Assembly: GCF_002295065.1 (NCBI RefSeq)
Contig: NZ_NSGG01000004.1
Span: 186,001 to 250,000 of the forward strand
Length of the DNA stretch: 64,000 nucleotides
Source of the DNA: Mesorhizobium sp. WSM3859
GTDB taxonomy: Bacteria; Pseudomonadota; Alphaproteobacteria; Rhizobiales; Rhizobiaceae
Direction: 5' to 3'
In this document: positions 45,379 through 55,415 of the stretch, one piece after another
Position numbering within the stretch: position 1 is the stretch's first letter
Layout of the letters: each line of letters opens with the position of its first letter
Position numbers and translations under genes: made by a program
The notes under the pieces: model-generated
Told to the model about the DNA's origin: nothing
What the model saw: the letters and a program-made list of their open reading frames with translations, nothing else
The model's database searches: none

Positions 45379-46659
45379 TCACGAGCTGCTCGGCCGTTCC
45401 AAGCGCCGAAACAGCGCGCTGGCGTTGACCCCTCCGAAGCCAAAACCGTTGGAGATTGCGTACTCCATCTCCATTGGCCGGGCCCGGTTCGCGACGAAGT
45501 CGATTCCTTCACCCGCTGGATCGGGGGTATTTAAATTGAGGGTGGGCGGTGCGACCTGATCCCTGAGCGCCAGGATCGTGAAGATCGCGCCAAGCCCGCC
45601 GGCTGCGCCGAGCAAATGTCCGGTCGCCGACTTCGTTCCGCTGACGGCTATCCCGAAATCGTGCCCGAACACGCTCTTGATCGCTTCGATTTCTCCCAGG
45701 TCGCCCACCGGCGTGGAGGTTGCATGGGCATTGAGATGACGCACCTCGCGCGGCGAAATCCCGGCCTGGGCGATCGCGATCTCCATGGCTCGGCGCGCGC
45801 CATCGCCGTCCTCGGGGCCGGAAGTGACGTGGTGCGCATCCGCCGTCGTGCCGTAGCCGACGACCTCGGCGAGCGGTGTGGCGCCGCGCGCAAGCGCATG
45901 GCTCAATTCCTCGATGACCAGGACGCCGGCGCCTTCGCCCATGACGAAGCCGTCGCGCGACATGTCAAACGGACGGGAGGCCTGATCGGGGCGGTGGTTG
46001 AAGGAGGTCGAAAGCGAGCGTGCCGCCGCGAAGCCGCCTAGGCTAACGGTGTTCATGCATGCTTCGGTGCCGCCGCACACGGCAATGTCGGCTTCATCGG
46101 CGCGGATGATACGCGCCGCATCGCCGATCGCCTGGATGCCGGCGGCGCATGCCGTCACCGGTGCGCCGATGTGGCCTTTGAAACCGTAGCGGATGGAGAT
46201 GTGGCCTGCCGCGAGGTTCACCAGGAAAGACGGCACAGTGAAGGGCGAAAGACGCCGAACGCCGCGCTGGTCGACTGTCCGCACCGCCTCGGTTATGGCG
46301 GGGAACCCTCCGACACCCGAAGCGATGATCGTCGCGGTGCGGACCCGCTCGTTTTCCGAGGCCGGCTTCCATCTCGACTGGGCAAGCGCTTCTTCCGCCG
46401 CAGCCAGCGCGAAGAGAATGAAGCGGTCAATTCTGCGCTGGTCCTTCGGAGCCACGAAGGCATTGGCATCGAGGCCGGCCTCGGGATCTTCTTCCAGAGA
46501 GGGAACCACGCCGCCGATCTTCGAAGGCAAATCTCCAACAACCTCGTCGGCGAGCCTCCGGATGCCCGAGCGGCCGGCCAGGAGGCGGGACCAGGACGTT
46601 TCGACATTGGCGGCAAGGGGGGTGACGGCGCCCATGCCCGTAACGACAATCCGCCGCAT
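45379..46659 (-). CDS. Beta-ketoacyl-ACP synthase II (FabF-like)
   Basis: Condensing enzyme of 426 residues that extends acyl chains on acyl carrier protein. The Cys-His-His triad is intact: T-A-C-A-A-G, N-A-H-A-T-S-T-P-V-G-D and K-S-A-T-G-H-L-L-G-A-A-G; the C-terminal G-F-G-F-G-G-V-N-A motif is also present. The neighbours are not the housekeeping fabF cluster, so it may serve a special acyl product. The 146-base stretch upstream separates it from a small coiled-coil gene. Confidence 0.92.
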   Translation of the reverse strand: MRRIVVTGMGAVTPLAANVETSWSRLLAGRSGIRRLADEVVGDLPSKIGGVVPSLEEDPEAGLDANAFVAPKDQRRIDRFILFALAAAEEALAQSRWKPASENERVRTATIIASGVGGFPAITEAVRTVDQRGVRRLSPFTVPSFLVNLAAGHISIRYGFKGHIGAPVTACAAGIQAIGDAARIIRADEADIAVCGGTEACMNTVSLGGFAAARSLSTSFNHRPDQASRPFDMSRDGFVMGEGAGVLVIEELSHALARGATPLAEVVGYGTTADAHHVTSGPEDGDGARRAMEIAIAQAGISPREVRHLNAHATSTPVGDLGEIEAIKSVFGHDFGIAVSGTKSATGHLLGAAGGLGAIFTILALRDQVAPPTLNLNTPDPAGEGIDFVANRARPMEMEYAISNGFGFGGVNASALFRRLERPSSS

Positions 46660-46805
46660 CTATGCTCCTTTCGATTCCAGCACTCTTCCGATGCCAACCG
46701 GCGCGGCTCGGGGCTGGCGCGGCGCCGGCAGCAGGCCGAGCTGTATGACCGTTTCGCCGCCCGGAGTGCAAAGGACCGAAAAGTTCGCAATCGAAGATGT
46801 GAGCA

Positions 46806-47012
46806 TCACGGCTGCCTCGCCCTTGCACGCAACTCCGAGACTTGCGCTTCGAGACCTCTGACTCGCCTTTCGAGGAGATCCAACTCGGTAGTGTCGATCG
46901 CCTCCTCAAACCGGCGCAATTCTTCCAGCCAGTGGCGCCAAGACGCCCGAGTAAATAGCCGCCGAAAATTCGGTCGGATCCGTCGTCCCTTGGTTGGAGA
47001 AGCCATTGTCAT
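46806..47012 (-). CDS. Small coiled-coil protein coupled to the TetR gene
   Basis: A 68-residue basic, mostly helical protein; residues about 24-65 read as a heptad coiled coil (R-H-W-L-E-E-L-R-R-F ... L-E-R-R-V-R-G-L-E-A-Q-V). Its ATG overlaps the TetR stop by four bases (ATGA), the usual sign of translational coupling. I recognise no family. The frame extends further upstream but only as an out-of-frame reading of the TetR gene. Confidence 0.6.
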   Translation of the reverse strand: MTMASPTKGRRIRPNFRRLFTRASWRHWLEELRRFEEAIDTTELDLLERRVRGLEAQVSELRARARQP

Positions 47013-47614
47013 TGGGCCGATCTCCGTTGGCGACCAGCGGCCAGCCCCGCCTGTATGCTCTCGGCTGCTGCGTGCAGAAACTGCTTCGACAATTGCTTGT
47101 CGTTGACGGCCCGCGAAAGGACGACCGCACCGACCATCGTTGAGAGAACGGCCATCGCCTTGTCGCGGGAGTCCTCGCCATGCGCATCGCCAACCCAACC
47201 ACCGAGCAGCCCAAGGTATTTCCTGATCCCGGCTTCGAAAGACGCTTTGACGTCGCTGCCCTGTCTGGCGGCATCCGAGCCCAGCGCCACGACCGGGCAC
47301 CCGTCCATCCTTTCTTCGCGATGTCCGGCACTAAGGTAGAACTCGATTACTGAACCAAGCGGGTCCTTGCGATTTTTCGCGGCCGCGTCCGACCATCGAC
47401 GAGATGCGTGCTCCAGCGCCCGCCTGGACGCCAGTGCCTCCAATTCCTCCTTTGACGCGAATTGCTTGTAAAAGGCGCCTTGGGTCAGGCCAGCGCCCTT
47501 CATCAGATCCTTAAGGCCGATGCCGTCAAAGCCGTGCTCCCGGAAAAGGCGGCTTGCTACGTCGATCACCGTCTCGCGGTTTTGGGCAGCCTGAGTGCGA
47601 CTCACCCGCATCAT
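47009..47614 (-). CDS. TetR-family regulator of a lost efflux operon
   Basis: TetR/AcrR-type repressor of 201 residues: HTH F-R-E-H-G-F-D-G-I-G-L-K-D-L-M-K-G-A-G-L-T-Q-G-A-F-Y and a helical ligand domain like the C-terminal TetR-C family. The ATG is preceded by AAGGGAG. It is divergent from a broken RND-efflux adaptor gene, with two 20-base palindromes in the gap. The arrangement is that of an efflux repressor whose target operon has been destroyed. Confidence 0.9.
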   Translation of the reverse strand: MMRVSRTQAAQNRETVIDVASRLFREHGFDGIGLKDLMKGAGLTQGAFYKQFASKEELEALASRRALEHASRRWSDAAAKNRKDPLGSVIEFYLSAGHREERMDGCPVVALGSDAARQGSDVKASFEAGIRKYLGLLGGWVGDAHGEDSRDKAMAVLSTMVGAVVLSRAVNDKQLSKQFLHAAAESIQAGLAAGRQRRSAQ

Positions 47615-47627
47615 CGATCTCCCTTTT

Positions 47628-47647
47628 TAGATTTCATTCGTAATCTA
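47628..47647. promoter_or_regulatory. Operator palindrome O1 for the TetR regulator
   Basis: TAGATT and AATCTA perfect arms with an 8-base spacer. With O2 (29 bases on) it forms a pair in the divergent promoter region, as expected for TetR dimers. Binding is inferred. Confidence 0.65.
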
Positions 47648-47656
47648 TAATAGACA

Positions 47657-47676
47657 TAGAGTTCGAACGCAATCTA
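47657..47676. promoter_or_regulatory. Operator palindrome O2 for the TetR regulator
   Basis: TAGAGT and AATCTA with the same 8-base spacing as O1, one mismatch from perfect symmetry. Both spacers start with TC. The repeated design is the main support for a real regulatory site. Confidence 0.6.
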
Positions 47677-47690
47677 TTTTGACGTAGGCG

Positions 47691-48097
47691 ATGGGCATGA
47701 AAAAGAGACCCGCAATTGTGCTGGGCAGCATCCTGATCGCAGGGCCAGGGGCGCTGGGATTCGCGGCACTTTCCAATCGGACGCAGGCAGCCGCCGTTAC
47801 CGATCCGAGGCAGGAACCTCCGATCGTCAGTCTGCTGATGGGAGAGCAAGTCCCGGGCTCGGCGTTCAGCTTTACCGGTATCGTAGGGGCGAGAGGGCAG
47901 AGCAGCCTCGGTTTTCGCGTGCCCGGCAAGATAGTCGAGCGCCTCGTGGATGCCGGTGATCAGGTCAAGCGGGCCAGCCGCTCATACAAATCGACGAGAC
48001 CGATCTGCAACTTGCGTTCACGGCAAAGCGCAATGCTATCGTCAACGGCGCCGTGCTTGTCGTGGATGGCGGCAACATCCTGCAGGAACGCAAGGGA
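47691..48097 (+). pseudogene. Broken RND-efflux adaptor fused to the tail of an SDR gene
   Basis: From 47691 the frame encodes an AcrA/HlyD-type membrane-fusion protein: signal-like M-K-K-R-P-A-I-V-L-G-S-I-L-I, then G-F-R-V-P-G-K-I-V-E-R-L-V-D-A-G-D-Q-V-K. Just after (about 47980) one G appears missing; in the shifted frame the lipoyl-hairpin continues as G-Q-P-L-I-Q-I-D-E-T-D-L-Q-L. At about 48040 it changes abruptly to an SDR tail, V-N-G-A-V-L-V-V-D-G-G-N-I-L-Q-E-R-K-G, 93% identical over 57 bases to the end of the SDR gene at 43665. No functional protein is expected. It records a deletion or rearrangement. Confidence 0.8.
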
Positions 48098-48176
48098 CAA
48101 GCACTTGGATGCGCGAACGATGGTCAGCGGCAGCATTATCGCCTATATCGCCGTTTTCGAGCCTGATCATCGTTCC

Positions 48177-49520
48177 GTGACCCCTGCCGCCCGCCTGCAA
48201 GCCACAATCGAACTTATGCATGAAGTCGATAGCGTCGCGCGTCCCGCGGATGCTGTCGTCTCGGCCTGGTTTCGGGCCCGGCGCTATGTCGGCGACAGGG
48301 ACCGGGGTCGGATTTTAGAGCTGCTCCACGCGCTTCTGCGACATCATGCACGGCTTGGCTGGTGGCTGGGCAGGCATGGGCGCGAGGATCGGCCCCGCAA
48401 CCGGCTGCTCGCATGGCTGACGCTGAAGGAAGGCAGCACGCCCGATCAGGTCAAACGCTTGTTCAATGGCGCGAAATTCGCGCCTGCCATGCTGACCGAC
48501 CACGAGCACGCGCTGCTGGTCAAATTGCGGGGGTGCGCGATCGACCATCCCGGCATGCCGGAAGAGGTGCGCGTTGAATGCCCGTCCTGGGCGGCCGATC
48601 CGCTGCGGCGCCGTTTCAAGGAAGCGTTCGGCCAGGAGATGGCCGCGCTTCTGACGCCGGCGCCGCTCGATTTGCGGGTCAATCCGATCAGGTCGACACG
48701 CGAGGCCATGGTTGGCGCGCTGAAGGATCTCGGCTTGCGGGCGCAGCCGTCGGCCATCGCTCCTTACGGCATTCGCGTGCATGAGCGCCCCTCACTGGCG
48801 AGCCTGCCGATGCTGAAGAACGGTGAGGTCGAGATCCAGGATGAGGGCTCGCAGCTCGTCGCCATGCTGGTCGATGCCCGGCCGGGCGAGCGCGTGGTCG
48901 ATTTCTGCGCCGGAGCCGGCGGCAAGACGCTGGCCATCGCCGCGCAGATGAACAACAAGGGCCATGTCGTCGCCTGCGACGTCCTGGAAGGCCGTTTGAA
49001 GCGCGGCGCCGAGCGTTTTCGGCAGGCAGGATTGCACAATATCGAGACGCGGCTCCTGGCCGGCGAGACGGATCGGTGGATCAAGCGCCACAAGGGTGGT
49101 TTCGATCGCGTGCTGGTGGACGCGCCCTGCAGCGGCACCGGCACATGGCGACGCAATCCCGATGCACGTTGGCGGGCACCGGAGGAACAGGGCCTGGACA
49201 AGCTCGTGTCGTTGCAGGCCCGGATCCTGGCGAGCGCGGCGCGCCTGGTGAAGCCCGGCGGCCGGCTGGTCTACGCGACATGCTCCATGGTGTCAGAGGA
49301 AAACGAGGAGCAGGTGGCGGCATTCCTGGCGGCGCATCCCGCTTTTCGCGCCGTGCCATTGCACGAGGCCGCGCCGCAGCTGACGAATTCAGCCCATCCC
49401 GACTATCTGTCGCTGACGCCCGCGCGCAACGACACCGACGGCTTCTTTGCCGCCGTCATGCAGCGAGAAGGCGCGCTCCCAGGCGGGCCCTCCCATAGCC
49501 ATTTGCGATCCATTTCTTGA
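48177..49520 (+). CDS. RsmB/NOL1 family rRNA cytosine-C5 methyltransferase
   Basis: SAM-dependent RNA m5C methyltransferase of about 447 residues. N-terminal NusB-like helical region, then the Rossmann core: D-F-C-A-G-A-G-G-K-T (motif I), D-A-P-C-S-G-T-G-T-W (first Cys, motif IV) and Y-A-T-C-S-M-V-S-E-E-N-E (catalytic Cys, motif VI). The start is uncertain; I take the GTG giving V-T-P-A-A-R-L-Q-A because the open frame upstream belongs to the broken adaptor/SDR sequence. A later ATG (48216) would cut into the NusB-like region. Confidence 0.85.
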   Translation: MTPAARLQATIELMHEVDSVARPADAVVSAWFRARRYVGDRDRGRILELLHALLRHHARLGWWLGRHGREDRPRNRLLAWLTLKEGSTPDQVKRLFNGAKFAPAMLTDHEHALLVKLRGCAIDHPGMPEEVRVECPSWAADPLRRRFKEAFGQEMAALLTPAPLDLRVNPIRSTREAMVGALKDLGLRAQPSAIAPYGIRVHERPSLASLPMLKNGEVEIQDEGSQLVAMLVDARPGERVVDFCAGAGGKTLAIAAQMNNKGHVVACDVLEGRLKRGAERFRQAGLHNIETRLLAGETDRWIKRHKGGFDRVLVDAPCSGTGTWRRNPDARWRAPEEQGLDKLVSLQARILASAARLVKPGGRLVYATCSMVSEENEEQVAAFLAAHPAFRAVPLHEAAPQLTNSAHPDYLSLTPARNDTDGFFAAVMQREGALPGGPSHSHLRSIS

Positions 49521-49612
49521 ATGCCCCGAATGGGTCGGAAGCTGACGGGGCTGCTTCGAGGCACGAATTAGCGGCAATGGACAGCGCGCACTGGCAACCG
49601 CCGCAATAGGAC

Positions 49613-50113
49613 TCAGCCATCACGCCTCCTCACCGCCCATGAGGTGGTATCGTGATCAGGGTGCTGGTTGTTGCTCTTCTTGATCGCCGCGGCCCAGTCG
49701 GCTCCGTTGCTTTCGGTCGCACCGGTATTTTCTATGCCCGTGATCGTATCGAACCATGCCACCATGTTTTCGGTGCAGGTGTTGGCAAGCGGCGGGAAGG
49801 CGTGCGGATCGTCAAGCGAACCAATCATCAGGTTGGTGCGACCGTTTTCGAGGTGGTGGAAGAACAATGGCGTGCCGCAATTGGCGCAGAAGCCGCGCTC
49901 GACAAGCTCCGAGCTCTTCCAGACGCTCGGCTTGCCGCGTGTCCAGGTGAGCGCCTCATCGGGCGCGGCGACGAGCGCGGCAAAGATGTTGCCCGAGGCT
50001 TTCTGGCACATGCGGCAATGGCAGAGATGCGAGTTGTCGAGTATAGCGCTTGCATGGTAGCGCACGGCACCGCACTGGCAGCCGCCGCTCATTTCCATAT
50101 CGATGCGTTTCAA
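49613..50113 (-). CDS. GFA-family (glutathione-dependent formaldehyde-activating-like) protein
   Basis: Zinc-binding protein of 166 residues with the GFA cysteine set: G-G-C-Q-C-G-A-V-R-Y, C-H-C-R-M-C-Q-K-A-S-G and F-C-A-N-C-G-T-P-L. Many GFA proteins are of uncertain activity despite the name; some act with glutathione adducts. A TTG start is well placed: GGAGGAG lies seven bases before it, while the internal ATGs are too far from that site. A polar C-terminal tail of about 20 residues extends past the domain. Confidence 0.85.
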   Translation of the reverse strand: MKRIDMEMSGGCQCGAVRYHASAILDNSHLCHCRMCQKASGNIFAALVAAPDEALTWTRGKPSVWKSSELVERGFCANCGTPLFFHHLENGRTNLMIGSLDDPHAFPPLANTCTENMVAWFDTITGIENTGATESNGADWAAAIKKSNNQHPDHDTTSWAVRRRDG

Positions 50114-50502
50114 TTTTTCTCCTCCTTCGAGAGGCGGGTTTGGGCTTAATCTCTTTTAGGTATTCGTCTTTGATAGTCCAGCCTCCCAAGAGCGGGCCTA
50201 ATTCTGGTGTTAATGGGTGTGGTTTGTCAGCCCAAAAGAATGGACCCGATCCCGCCTTCCCGACCGTCTGCCAATAACTTCCGCTTCAACCGCCGGTTAA
50301 GCGGTGGCCGAAGCTCGCAGAGACTGTTCAGTGGGTCCGCAGCCGCGAAGTTCCGGTGCGGGCGCTGGCGAAGTCCGCTTTTGGAAGTTGCTCAACGTGG
50401 CTTTGACGTCCGACTCGAGCGGCCAAGCTGCCGGCGAAAGTGGATCTGCTTGTGGCTCGGATCGCCACCCGGCAGGTCAGCTATGCTGACGGCGCTATAG
50501 GC
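50114..50502. other. Intergenic region without a recognised gene
   Basis: About 390 bases. Short plus-strand frames here have no protein-like composition. It contains the GFA gene's upstream region on one side and the YgiQ gene's 3' flank on the other; I see no clear terminator or repeat. Confidence 0.5.
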
Positions 50503-52536
<2,034 letters not shown>

Positions 52537-52679
52537 GGCCTCGACGTATAGGCCGCCGCCCAAGCGAATTCAATTGAGCTCGATCCTGGGCTGCGGAAGG
52601 GATGCGGTGCGACGTGTCAGGACACAGCGCTTAGCTGCCCATCGGTTTCATTAAATTCTTTGGATGCCCTGGAGAGGGT

Positions 52680-52693
52680 TGGTAGCGGGAGAG
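52680..52693. repeat. 14-bp copy of the tRNA-Met 3' end (candidate attachment site)
   Basis: TGGTAGCGGGAGAG here is identical to the plus-strand form of the last 14 bases of tRNA-Met (55089-55102), in the same orientation. It flanks the region holding the patatin gene, the layout produced by site-specific insertion at a tRNA 3' end. No integrase gene is left inside. Confidence 0.6.
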
Positions 52694-52833
52694 CGCTACT
52701 TCGCGAGACCCACTATCGAAGGGCATTCTTTTGCTATCGGAGGACGCGGCTTAGTCGAAATTTTCCAATTTTGGGTACAGAGGTCAGCCGATACCCTCCG
52801 TGAACCGCTTGAGCATAGTGGGACCGTGATGCG

Positions 52834-54672
52834 CTAAGGATGTGCCTTACCGAGCATCGCACGGAGTCCAGAGTCGTTGTGGCGGAGACGTTCCTCGATC
52901 CATTGCGCCGTGCGGTCGTAGGCGTCCGAAAACAACTCGGAATGCCGACTCCAATCCATGAAGGTGCCCGAAACCTGCGGACAGACCAAGACATCCTCGT
53001 CGCCGACAGCAAGGTCCTGAGGCCCGTGTGCCAACATACTCGCGGCAATAACCTGAAGCATGCTCGGAACCTGCGGCAAGCGCGCACGGCCGAAAGGGTT
53101 CAGCAGGGCGGCCGCCAGTTCCGATCTGCCGGGGATGCGGTCATAGTCGATGTGGTATTTTTGCGGTCCGCTGGTCCCAAAGCTCACGATGACATTGGGG
53201 CCGGTCTTGAGTTCCCTCATCTGTTCCAGCGGCAAATTGTTCATGATGGCGCCGTCCACCAGCATATCGCCGTCAGCCGTAAAGAAAGGCGGCAGGACAC
53301 CCGGGAGCGAACCGGATGCCCGAACGGCTTGCCAGAGTTTTCCACGACGGTGGACATGGGGCTGACGGCTGCTCAGATTGGTCGAAAGCGCGAAGAACGG
53401 AAGCCAGAGATCTTCGATCAGAACGTCGCCGTATTCCTCCCGAAGGGCCCGATCGAAGGCTTTGTGATCTAGAAGCGCGAAACGCGGCAAGGTGGGGCGC
53501 CGAAACGCCCGACTCTTGACAAACACGTTATGCGTGCCGCGGTCGATCTGCTCCGCGTCCAACCCTCTTGCGAAGCCGGCCATCATCGCCGCCCCGGAAC
53601 TCGTCCCGCCGAGATAGTCGAAGCGCCCGCCCGCCTCGACGAAGGCCTTGTAGACGCCCACATGGGCGCTGCCCAGGGACCCACCCCCCGCCGCCACGAA
53701 GCCACGTGCCTTGCGGGAAATAAATCGGACCAGGCGCTGGATATCAGACATGTCCTCCAGCGCAACATGATGATGCTGGCCGATATGAGGACGCTCATCG
53801 AGCCACGCCGAGGTTCCGGTGACCGCAGCTGAGCGACTGTCGTGAATTAGGACAAGCCGACCGGTCGATGGTGGATGGACCGATAGCGCCAATTCCTCGG
53901 AGGTGTTCAAGTGAGGCGAGGAGGACGCGTTCGCGAGCAACAGGACGGTATCGGCTTGGCGAATGCAGACTCGTGTCCATTCATTAGGTTCTTCATCGGC
54001 CACGTAGACAACGAATTCGGCTTGCGCCTCCAGTTCGTTCAACCAGTTAAGGACCGGCTGGTCGTCGATCGGACGACCTGCGAACTTCGCGTGGACGTCA
54101 AGCCGGGAAACGAACTGAGCGCGCGTGACCGCGCTGAACTCTTGCTGTAGGTGCGCGATGAAAACCGGTGAGATGCGACTTCCGCCGGCTGCAATGATGG
54201 CAAGCGTTCGGATCTTGGCGGGTTTCTGGAGACGTGACAAAATCGGAGATTGCGAGGCGAACCGGCGCGCCAGCGATATTGTGACCGCTTCTCTCAGGTT
54301 CGGCAGAGCCTTGGCCGCCTTCTCGAAATTATTACGGCTGATTTCAAGGACGATCGAATCGCGCGCTGCAAGGACAGTGGCCGTACGGGGCAGCCCTGCA
54401 AAGAAACCAATTTCGCCGACTAGTTCGCCCTGTGCGATCTCGGCGACCGAGCCAATCGAATCTCCTTTGTGCACCGTAAAGCGACCGGACAGCACAACGA
54501 AGAACCTGTCCGATGGATCGCCTTCGCGAACCAGGACCTCACCGCGCCTCAGGACCCGACGATCGGATTCGGCAGCCAAAGCCTCGAGCGCCAGCAACGA
54601 CGCCCGATCGAACATCAATGTCGCCGACAACAATCTTGCGGCGAGAGAATCGATGGAGGACATTTGAGCCAT
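52834..54672 (-). CDS. Patatin-like phospholipase with cyclic-nucleotide-binding domain
   Basis: Protein of 612 residues related to neuropathy target esterase/RssA-type proteins. Residues about 20-140 form a cyclic-nucleotide-binding (Crp-like) domain with G-E-L-V-G-E-I-G-F-F-A-G-L-P-R-T-A-T; about 340-520 form the patatin domain with G-G-G-S-L-G (oxyanion), G-T-S-S-G (catalytic Ser) and D-G-A-I-M-N-N (catalytic Asp). The middle 150 residues link them. It could be a nucleotide-regulated lipid hydrolase, soluble or membrane-associated. Third-position GC is visibly lower than in the flanking YgiQ gene, fitting transfer. Confidence 0.88.
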   Translation of the reverse strand: MAQMSSIDSLAARLLSATLMFDRASLLALEALAAESDRRVLRRGEVLVREGDPSDRFFVVLSGRFTVHKGDSIGSVAEIAQGELVGEIGFFAGLPRTATVLAARDSIVLEISRNNFEKAAKALPNLREAVTISLARRFASQSPILSRLQKPAKIRTLAIIAAGGSRISPVFIAHLQQEFSAVTRAQFVSRLDVHAKFAGRPIDDQPVLNWLNELEAQAEFVVYVADEEPNEWTRVCIRQADTVLLLANASSSPHLNTSEELALSVHPPSTGRLVLIHDSRSAAVTGTSAWLDERPHIGQHHHVALEDMSDIQRLVRFISRKARGFVAAGGGSLGSAHVGVYKAFVEAGGRFDYLGGTSSGAAMMAGFARGLDAEQIDRGTHNVFVKSRAFRRPTLPRFALLDHKAFDRALREEYGDVLIEDLWLPFFALSTNLSSRQPHVHRRGKLWQAVRASGSLPGVLPPFFTADGDMLVDGAIMNNLPLEQMRELKTGPNVIVSFGTSGPQKYHIDYDRIPGRSELAAALLNPFGRARLPQVPSMLQVIAASMLAHGPQDLAVGDEDVLVCPQVSGTFMDWSRHSELFSDAYDRTAQWIEERLRHNDSGLRAMLGKAHP

Positions 54673-55088
54673 CCCGGGGACGCATTCGCTCCGGCAATTG
54701 TATCCCTTACCGGTCGTGTTTGCAGCGTCGCACGGCGCGATCCGAGCCGAACCGCAACGTTGCCGGCTGGAGCCTGTCTATGGATCAAAATTCTGATGTG
54801 CCGACCTTATGCGAAGCATTGGTTCCCTGTGGCGTCTGCGAGGCGCTCGATCCGCGGCAATCGATGGGATTCGCCAGGCCATCTCGAAGGCGCACCGTCG
54901 CTGCGTGGACAGCGTGATCGTCTACCCGGATCGGTAGGGGGCGTAAGTGTCAACATTTCGGGGAAAACTAGATGCTTTGGTAGGAGCGAGAGGCCTCGGA
55001 AGCCTCGGTGTTGTTAACGGTGGTAGTTGAGGACCGTTCTCTCCGCTTTCAACATTCGGCACCGGCCCATCTTTCAGTGGGAACGATG
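54673..55088. other. Region between patatin gene and tRNA-Met
   Basis: About 415 bases with no convincing gene. A short hairpin GAGGC/GCCTC lies near 54989-55005. It lies inside the interval bounded by the tRNA repeats and may hold remains of the inserted element, but I recognise no integrase or insertion-sequence fragment. Confidence 0.45.
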
Positions 55089-55165
55089 GTAGCGGGAGAG
55101 GGACTTGAACCCCCGACCCCAGGATTATGATTCCCGTGCTCTAACCAACTGAGCTACCCCGCCAG
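55089..55165 (-). tRNA. tRNA-Met (CAT), elongator
   Basis: A complete 77-base cloverleaf: acceptor arms pair except a terminal G-U, D-arm GCTC...GAGC, anticodon stem CGGGA/TCCTG with loop ATCATAA (anticodon CAT), T-arm with TTCAAGT loop, and an encoded CCA end. The sequence matches alphaproteobacterial elongator tRNA-Met. Initiator or Ile2 use of CAT is less likely. Confidence 0.93.
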
Positions 55166-55233
55166 GGTGGCAAATGGCCCGGAAAACCGTCCTGGATGGA
55201 CGGGTATCGCGAGGCGTTCGCCAAGGTCGCGCG

Positions 55234-55263
55234 GATATAAGGTTGGGAGGGTGAGCCTGTCAA
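55234..55263 (-). promoter_or_regulatory. Promoter of the tRNA-Met gene
   Basis: On the minus strand TTGACA is followed after 18 bases by TATATC, a near-consensus housekeeping promoter about 70 bases upstream of the tRNA 5' end. Confidence 0.65.
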
Positions 55264-55415
55264 GCTTGGATGAGGCCGACATGCCGGCATAATCCAGCCC
55301 GTATATTCTCGTCCCAGAAAAGCTTTGCCGGACAGACACTCAGGACATGTCCCGGGGTTGAGTTCGGCGGGGCACGTCGCTATGTCTCGGCCATGAAATT
55401 CTAGAGTTTGAACGA

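Noticed and set aside
47691..49520. A 609-residue fused protein joining an adaptor start with the RsmB-type methyltransferase
   Set aside because: The middle is a frameshifted adaptor and the tail of an SDR gene; the methyltransferase has its own GTG start. The open frame is a by-product of high GC.
54469..55017. A 182-residue frame between the patatin gene and tRNA-Met
   Set aside because: It overlaps the patatin gene's start and its sequence has no domain; likely not translated.
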